Below are positions 59,759-64,000 of a stretch of DNA of 64,000 bases, piece by piece. Origin of the DNA: Acidobacteriota bacterium (GTDB lineage Bacteria; Acidobacteriota; Blastocatellia; Pyrinomonadales; Pyrinomonadaceae); contig JADKEF010000004.1 of assembly GCA_016718135.1 (NCBI GenBank), forward strand, positions 186,001 through 250,000, read 5' to 3'. The notes under the pieces were generated by a model. The model was not told the origin of the DNA and did not search any database. It worked only from the letters and a program-made list of their open reading frames with translations. Numbering within the stretch: the first letter of the stretch is position 1; each line of letters starts with the position of its first letter. The translations under genes and the position numbers were made by a program.

Positions 59759-60226
59759 ATGAACAAGAAACTATTCCTCTCACTCGCCCTCCTGGCTACA
59801 TTTGCATTTGCTGCCAATGCACAGACCCGAACTAAGAAAGCAACGGTAAAACCTAAGCCGAAACCGGCCGTTCTCGCTACAGGTGCGGTGAAGACGCCGT
59901 CGGGGTTGATATATCTCATCACGCAAAAGGGCACGGGACGTGTGCCAAAGGTTGGCGAGACCGTTGTGGTCCATTACACCGGTACGCTGACGAACGGGAC
60001 CAAGTTTGACAGTTCACACGACGCAGGGCGGCCCTATGCGTTCCCGCTTGGCAAGGGCCGCGTTATCAAAGGGTGGGACGAGGGTATAGGAAAGCTGCGT
60101 GTCGGCGACCAGGCGATATTGATCGTCCCGTCATCACTCGGTTACGGCCCCGACGGCAACGGCCCGATCCCGCCAAATGCGACGATGATCTTTGTCGTAG
60201 AGCTGGTTGAGATCAAAGAACAGTAA
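59759..60226 (+). CDS. Exported FKBP-type peptidyl-prolyl isomerase
   Basis: 155 residues. Signal peptide MNKKLFLSLALLATFAFAANA, a basic linker (RTKKATVKPKPKP), then one FKBP domain with VGETVVVHYTGTLTNGTKFDSSHDAG, IKGWDEGIGKLRVGDQAILIVPSSLGYG and ATMIFVVELVEI, so active-site aromatics and the GYG loop are in place. It catalyses proline isomerisation in the periplasm and aids folding, for example of the many secreted proteins here. Flanked by hairpins on both sides. Confidence 0.96.
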   Translation: MNKKLFLSLALLATFAFAANAQTRTKKATVKPKPKPAVLATGAVKTPSGLIYLITQKGTGRVPKVGETVVVHYTGTLTNGTKFDSSHDAGRPYAFPLGKGRVIKGWDEGIGKLRVGDQAILIVPSSLGYGPDGNGPIPPNATMIFVVELVEIKEQ

Positions 60227-60234
60227 GTCCAGAT

Positions 60235-60302
60235 TAGCCACAGAGCCCACTGAGATGTTTTTATTTTATATTTCTCAGTGCTCCCTGTGTGCTCTGTGGC
60301 TA
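60235..60302 (+). repeat. Composite intergenic hairpin (CACAGAG words)
   Basis: TAGCCACAGAGCCCACTGAGA pairs (bulges apart) with TCTCAGTG...GCTCTGTGGCTA across an AT-rich loop. A T-rich stretch is in the loop, not at the end. The gap 60303-60385 has TTGACA (60314) and TATACT (60348) spaced by 28, too far to be called a promoter. Confidence 0.8.
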
Positions 60303-60385
60303 GCCTTTCAATCTTGACAAAAAAGTAATGGTTTGTGATTATTTACCTATACTAAGCGCCAGAAGGCTTTGTTTTAGAAGAGCTT

Positions 60386-60865
60386 ATGAAAATTTCGGCA
60401 CAAGAGGAATATGGGTTGCGGTGCCTCGTGCAGCTGGCCAATCTGCCCGACGGCGACAGCCTGACGCTGCCGCAGATCGCCGAGCGTGAGGGCATTTCGA
60501 CGGCGAATGCGGGCAAGCTGATGTGGCTTTTGAACAAAGCTGACTTCGTCCACTCGACCCGCGGCACCAAGGGCGGCTATATGCTCGCCCGCCCCGCGTC
60601 GGAGATCCGGCTGAACGAGATCATCAAGGTGCTCGACGCCGACGTGGTCGATAAACACTGCGAAAGCTACACTGGCGTCCTGGACACGTGCGTTCACAAG
60701 GGCGACTGCGGCATTCGCCCCGTGATCGTCGGGCTTCACGAGATCGTCGAGAATGCGCTGTCGAAGATCACTCTCGCCCAGCTCGTCGGCAACGAACTGA
60801 CGGTCGGCGAGATGTTTCATTCGATACAAGGGATACATCGGACGCTCGAAGCGCAGAGATTTTAA
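60386..60865 (+). CDS. Rrf2-family transcription regulator (IscR/SufR-like)
   Basis: 159 residues. N-terminal winged helix MKISAQEEYGLRCLVQLAN with the recognition helix in LPQIAEREGISTANAGKLMWLLNKADFVHSTRGTKGGYMLARP. Three cysteines at 92, 102 and 108 (HCESYTGVLDTCVHKGDC) could bind a [2Fe-2S] cluster, but the spacing (x9, x5) differs from IscR (x5, x5). It likely senses Fe-S status and controls the sufB gene 246 bases downstream. Confidence 0.93.
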   Translation: MKISAQEEYGLRCLVQLANLPDGDSLTLPQIAEREGISTANAGKLMWLLNKADFVHSTRGTKGGYMLARPASEIRLNEIIKVLDADVVDKHCESYTGVLDTCVHKGDCGIRPVIVGLHEIVENALSKITLAQLVGNELTVGEMFHSIQGIHRTLEAQRF

Positions 60866-60920
60866 GAATGAAGACGGCGATAGAGAACAGCATCTGGAGA
60901 CGACGAAGGTTGCGATCGCG

Positions 60921-61109
60921 TTGCCGAAAGGGTGCAAACGCGACGCGTTGAGCGTGAACGCACTGGACACGAAAACACGTGAACTCGCGTACCAGACGCT
61001 GATCACCGTGGATGGAAAGATTCTCCCTTGCACAGGATTTAAGGTGAAAGACGGAGCGTTGCACCTGGAAGTGCAGCAGGGATTTTTTGAGATCGCCGAG
61101 GCGAAATAG
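60921..61109 (+). CDS. Small hypothetical protein between the Rrf2 regulator and sufB
   Basis: 62 residues from TTG 60921: PKGCKRDALSVNALDTKTRE, then LAYQTLITVDGKILPCTGFKVKDGALHLEVQQGFFEIAEAK. The same frame stays open upstream (EDGDREQHLETTKVAIALPK) with no ATG, while ATG 60868 lies one frame away; a single extra base after ATGAA would join them to give about 81 residues. It ends 3 bases before sufB, so it is probably part of the same operon. The family is unknown. Confidence 0.5.
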   Translation: MPKGCKRDALSVNALDTKTRELAYQTLITVDGKILPCTGFKVKDGALHLEVQQGFFEIAEAK

Positions 61110-61111
61110 AT

Positions 61112-62551
61112 ATGTCGACAGCAGCAGAATTACTTACAAATCGGGAATACAAATACGGCTTTGTCACGGATATCGAGACGGAGACGATCGCCCGCGGATT
61201 GTCGGAAGACACCGTGCGGCTCATTTCGTCGAAAAAGAACGAGCCCGAATGGATGCTCGATTTCCGGCTTAAGGCGTACCGGAAATGGCTCACGATGGAG
61301 CAGCCGGACAACTGGGCAAATTTTGACTATCCGGCGATCGATTTTCAGAATATCTCGTACTATTCGGCCCCGAAGCAGAAGCCTTCGAAGGCGAGCCTGG
61401 ACGAGGTCGATCCGGAATTGCTGAAGACTTTTGAAAAACTCGGCATCCCGATCACCGAGCAGAAAATGCTCGCGAATGTGGCGGTCGATGCAGTGTTTGA
61501 CTCGGTCTCGGTTGCGACGACGTATAAGAAAAAACTGCTCGAGGCTGGCGTAATTTTCTGCTCGTTCACCGAGGCGGTCGAGCTTTATCCTGACAAGATC
61601 CAAAAATATCTCGGCTCGGTCGTGCCGGTTGGCGACAATTATTACGCGGCTTTGAACTCAGCAGTTTTCTCGGACGGCTCGTTCGTCTTTATCCCGAAAG
61701 GTGTCCGTTGCCCCATGGAGCTTTCGACATATTTCCGCATCAACACGCAGGAAGCCGGGCAGTTCGAACGCACGCTGATCGTGGCTGAGGAAGGCGGTTA
61801 TGTCGCTTATAACGAAGGCTGCACAGCACCGCAATTTGATACAAATCAGCTCCACGCGGCGGTCGTCGAGCTTGTTGCTCTCGACGATGCTGAGATCAAA
61901 TACTCGACCGTTCAAAACTGGTACGCTGGTGATGAGAACGGTAAGGGCGGAATTTATAACTTTGTGACAAAGCGTGGTGCGTGTCGCGGTGTGAGATCGA
62001 AGATCTCGTGGACACAGGTCGAAACCGGTTCCGCGATCACCTGGAAGTATCCGAGCGTTATATTGCAGGGCGACAATTCGATCGGCGAATTTTACTCGGT
62101 CGCTCTCACGAACAACGCCCAGATCGCGGACACCGGCACGAAGATGATCCACCTCGGGAAAAACACGAAATCGACGATCATCTCAAAGGGAATCTCAGCC
62201 GGAAAGTCGAACAACAGCTACCGGGGCCTCGTCAAAATAATGCCAAAAGCCGACGGCGCACGAAACTACACCCAATGTGACTCAATGCTCATCGGCGGCA
62301 AGTCCGAGGCGAACACGTTCCCCTACATCGAGGTAATGAACAACACCGCACGCGTCGAACACGAAGCTACGACGAGCAAGATCAGTGAGGATCAGTTGTT
62401 CTATTTGCAGCAACGCGGAATCGGGCAGGAAGATGCTGTTTCGTTGATCATCAATGGTTTTTGCAAAGAGGTCTTTCGCGAGTTGCCGATGGAATATGCG
62501 GTCGAGGCGACGAAGTTGTTGGGATTGAAATTGGAAGGAAGTGTGGGATGA
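61112..62551 (+). CDS. sufB: Fe-S cluster scaffold protein SufB
   Basis: 479 residues, usual length. Clear SufB features: NREYKYGFVTDIETETIARGLSEDTVRLIS at the N-terminus, FIPKGVRCPMELSTYFRINT, and the cluster/persulfide Cys of NYTQCDSML (Cys389, matching E. coli Cys405). VEHEATTSKISEDQLFYLQQRGI carries the conserved His and Glu. The Cys after LFY found in many SufB is Leu here. SufB works with SufC and SufD, but neither follows; a hairpin and a RidA gene do. Confidence 0.98.
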   Translation: MSTAAELLTNREYKYGFVTDIETETIARGLSEDTVRLISSKKNEPEWMLDFRLKAYRKWLTMEQPDNWANFDYPAIDFQNISYYSAPKQKPSKASLDEVDPELLKTFEKLGIPITEQKMLANVAVDAVFDSVSVATTYKKKLLEAGVIFCSFTEAVELYPDKIQKYLGSVVPVGDNYYAALNSAVFSDGSFVFIPKGVRCPMELSTYFRINTQEAGQFERTLIVAEEGGYVAYNEGCTAPQFDTNQLHAAVVELVALDDAEIKYSTVQNWYAGDENGKGGIYNFVTKRGACRGVRSKISWTQVETGSAITWKYPSVILQGDNSIGEFYSVALTNNAQIADTGTKMIHLGKNTKSTIISKGISAGKSNNSYRGLVKIMPKADGARNYTQCDSMLIGGKSEANTFPYIEVMNNTARVEHEATTSKISEDQLFYLQQRGIGQEDAVSLIINGFCKEVFRELPMEYAVEATKLLGLKLEGSVG

Positions 62552-62556
62552 CTTTA

Positions 62557-62617
62557 GCCACAGAGAACTCCGAGGACACAGAGAAAATGCCTCAGTGTTC
62601 TCTGTGAACTCTGTGGC
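62557..62617 (+). repeat. Composite intergenic hairpin (CACAGAG words)
   Basis: GCCACAGAGAACTCCGAGGA on the left mirrors TTCTCTGTGAACTCTGTGGC on the right. It begins 6 bases after the sufB stop. No U-tract. Confidence 0.85.
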
Positions 62618-62627
62618 AAATTAAATT

Positions 62628-63011
62628 ATGAGATTGATACAACCTGAAAACCAACCGCAACCAAAAGGCCATTACAGCCCGGGCATTGAGCATAACGGCT
62701 TAATCTATGTTTCGGGGCAGTTGCCGATGTCGCTGGATACGCGGGAGCCTTTTACGGGGGATATTGATGCGCAGACGGAGCTAGCCTTGCGGAATGTCGA
62801 GGCGGTTTTGCACGCGGCGGGGAGCGATCTGAATCACGTTTTGCAGATGACGATATATGTTTCCGATATGGAATTGTGGGCAGCGGTGAACGCAGCCTAC
62901 GCCCGCGTGATGGGCGATCATCGTCCGGCGAGAGCGATCGTGCCGGTGAAGGACCTGCATTTTGATACAAAGATCGAGATACAGGCGATTGCGGCGAAGA
63001 AAGAGAATTAG
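62628..63011 (+). CDS. ridA: RidA-family enamine/imine deaminase
   Basis: 127 residues, usual size, cytoplasmic. Motifs: GIEHNGLIYVSGQLP, TELALRNVEAVLHAAGSDLNHVLQMTIYVSDM, DHRPARAIVPVKDLHFDTKIEIQAIA. The catalytic Arg (Arg102, E. coli Arg105) and the first Glu of KIEIxA (Glu117) are kept, while the second Glu is Gln. It hydrolyses reactive 2-aminoacrylate and related imines to keto acids. An exported paralogue follows 26 bases downstream. Confidence 0.93.
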   Translation: MRLIQPENQPQPKGHYSPGIEHNGLIYVSGQLPMSLDTREPFTGDIDAQTELALRNVEAVLHAAGSDLNHVLQMTIYVSDMELWAAVNAAYARVMGDHRPARAIVPVKDLHFDTKIEIQAIAAKKEN

Positions 63012-63037
63012 CCACAGAGAGCACCGAGGACACAGAG
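63011..63037 (+). repeat. Left-arm-only copy of the CACAGAG repeat
   Basis: GCCACAGAGAGCACCGAGGA then CACAGAG. The right arm is missing. The word GAGG lies 10 bases before the ATG at 63038 and could serve as the ribosome site of the next gene. Confidence 0.7.
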
Positions 63038-63517
63038 ATGAGATTGGGAATATTGGGAGTTCTTTTGTGTGTGTTGGCGATAGCTGGTAACGCTCAGACG
63101 AGTGGAAAGCGTGCAGTGGAGTCGCCCGGTTCGCCTAAGCCCATCGGGCCATATTCGGACGCGATCGTCGCAAATGGCTTCATCTTTCTTGCCGGAAAGG
63201 TAGGAACCGACCCAAAGACCGATGCTCTCGTGGACGGAGGAATTGTTGAGCAGACCGAGCAGGTATTGAAGAATCTGGAAGTCGTGCTAAAGGCGGCCGG
63301 CGGCAGTTTTGATGATGTCGTAAAGACGACGGTCTTCCTCGCCGATATGAACGATTTTACGAAGATGAACGGGGTTTACGCTAAGTTCTTTAAGAAGCCA
63401 TATCCTGCCCGCTCCACCGTTCAGGTCGCACGTCTGCCGCGTGACGCGAAGATCGAGATCGAAGCGGTTGCTGTTCACAGGGACAAGCCACAGAGCACAC
63501 CGAGAACTCAGAGATAA
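63038..63517 (+). CDS. Exported RidA-family protein
   Basis: 159 residues with signal peptide MRLGILGVLLCVLAIAGNA. The RidA core is complete: PIGPYSDAIVANGFIFLAGKVG, EQTEQVLKNLEVVLKAAGGSFDDVVKTTVFLADM, YPARSTVQVARLPRDAKIEIEAVAVHR, with Arg and both Glu present. Export of a RidA protein is unusual; the family is mostly cytosolic or organellar. The C-terminus HRDKPQSTPRTQR and its TAA are encoded by the next intergenic repeat, so the repeat has overwritten the original gene end. Confidence 0.9.
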   Translation: MRLGILGVLLCVLAIAGNAQTSGKRAVESPGSPKPIGPYSDAIVANGFIFLAGKVGTDPKTDALVDGGIVEQTEQVLKNLEVVLKAAGGSFDDVVKTTVFLADMNDFTKMNGVYAKFFKKPYPARSTVQVARLPRDAKIEIEAVAVHRDKPQSTPRTQR

Positions 63518-63547
63518 TGGCTCAGTGTTCTCCGTGAACTCTGTGGC
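63487..63547 (+). repeat. Composite intergenic hairpin overlapping the end of the exported RidA gene
   Basis: GCCACAGAGCACACCGAGAA on the left mirrors TTCTCCGTGAACTCTGTGGC on the right. The first 31 bases are coding sequence. Confidence 0.85.
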
Positions 63548-63555
63548 AGATATAT

Positions 63556-63801
63556 ATGCAATTTTACGGGGTCGATTGGATAGCTACGGTTGCGGGTTTG
63601 ACGGGCGTTTATCTGATCGGCAGCAAGAATAAATACGGGTTTCTGATAATGATGGTCGCGAGCCTGAGTTGGATGACGGTCGGATTTATGATCTGGAGTT
63701 TGGCATTGATCCTTGGTAGTGCGGTGTTCTTTTCGCTGCACGTGAGAGGTTGGCTTAGATGGAAAAAAGAGGCTCAGATGGAGGCTGATTCGATGTTATG
63801 A
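63556..63801 (+). CDS. Small membrane protein
   Basis: 81 residues with two to three hydrophobic segments (WIATVAGLTGVYLIGSKNKYGFLIMMVASLSWMTVGFMIWSLALILGSAVFFSLHV). The first part resembles one repeat of PnuC-like transporters, but the length is too short for a transporter, so the function is unknown. The stop overlaps the ATG of the PhzF-like gene (ATGA). Confidence 0.6.
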   Translation: MQFYGVDWIATVAGLTGVYLIGSKNKYGFLIMMVASLSWMTVGFMIWSLALILGSAVFFSLHVRGWLRWKKEAQMEADSML

Positions 63802-64000
63802 AATTAGATATCTTTCAGGTTGATGCATTTACATCGAAACCCTTCGGCGGCAATCCGGCGGCGGTTGTGCCGCTCGATGCTTGGCTGCCAGCGGAGACGA
63901 TGCAGTCGATCGCGCTTGAGAATAATCTGTCCGAGACAGCGTTTTTTGTCCGCGAGGGTGACGGATACGGGTTGCGTTGGTTTACGCCGACGTTCGAGAT
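63798..64000 (+). CDS. PhzF-family isomerase, 5' end
   Basis: 67 residues before the window ends. The start matches the family: MKLDIFQVDAFTSKPFGGNPAAVVPLDAWL, ENNLSETAFFV and LRWFTPTFE. PhzF proteins are epimerase-fold isomerases, and the conserved Glu of LSETAFF is the catalytic base. Substrate in this organism unknown; phenazine production is not implied. The gene overlaps the small membrane protein gene by 4 bases. Confidence 0.92.
   Translation, partial: MKLDIFQVDAFTSKPFGGNPAAVVPLDAWLPAETMQSIALENNLSETAFFVREGDGYGLRWFTPTFE

Noticed and set aside
60314..60353. Promoter TTGACA...TATACT before the Rrf2 gene
   Set aside because: The two boxes are 28 bases apart, too far for a sigma70 promoter.

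Overview
The window looks like chromosome of a Gram-negative, moderately GC-rich, probably free-living bacterium, most likely an acidobacterium of the Blastocatellia/Pyrinomonadaceae type. This is inference: it rests on the sigma factor plus Ser/Thr kinase pair, the Thr-Pro-linked dockerin/cohesin, CSLREA, HAF and FG-GAP repeat surface proteins, and many secreted peptidases and TPR proteins. No rRNA or other phylogenetic marker was compared.

Layout. 0-16.7 kb: a cluster of very large secreted surface proteins (two paralogous beta-repeat proteins, a lipase-like protein, a beta-helix/HAF/P-domain protein) with a divergent sigma factor and membrane Ser/Thr kinase between them. 16.8-21.2 kb: an FHA-GGDEF protein, then a PilN/PilO/PilP-like/pseudopilin gene run. 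21.2-32.4 kb: dps with a PerR/Fur-like operator, an M20 amidohydrolase, small secreted proteins, a YVTN propeller, two large GT-C-like membrane proteins and an FG-GAP protein with a DUF1906-like domain. 32.5-39.1 kb: ychF, then an eroded accessory island with an IS200-type transposase among REP palindromes, a truncated Vsr nuclease, a DUF559-type nuclease, a broken DUF2075 ATPase, a truncated XRE regulator and three heptanucleotide arrays. 39.4-46.3 kb: an envelope copper/redox operon (Cys/Met-rich proteins, a multicopper oxidase with a barrel-like tail, DUF3347, DUF305, DsbB, DsbA, TlpA, beta-barrel). 46.3-55.1 kb: a Gln-variant B3 metallo-beta-lactamase, a CAU tRNA, a POT transporter, paired M16 peptidases and a FecR protein. 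55.3-64 kb: peroxiredoxin, M1 aminopeptidase, FKBP, Rrf2 regulator, SufB, two RidA proteins and PhzF, separated by a family of composite intergenic hairpins.

Main points of interest: a 31-bp perfect inverted repeat lying in frame inside the M1 aminopeptidase gene; the repeated intergenic hairpins made of short tandem words; the heptamer arrays; proteins carrying both a dockerin and a cohesin-like domain; and the copper/disulfide operon. At least five genes carry apparent frameshifts, several at homopolymers, so some of the gene breaks may be consensus errors rather than biology.
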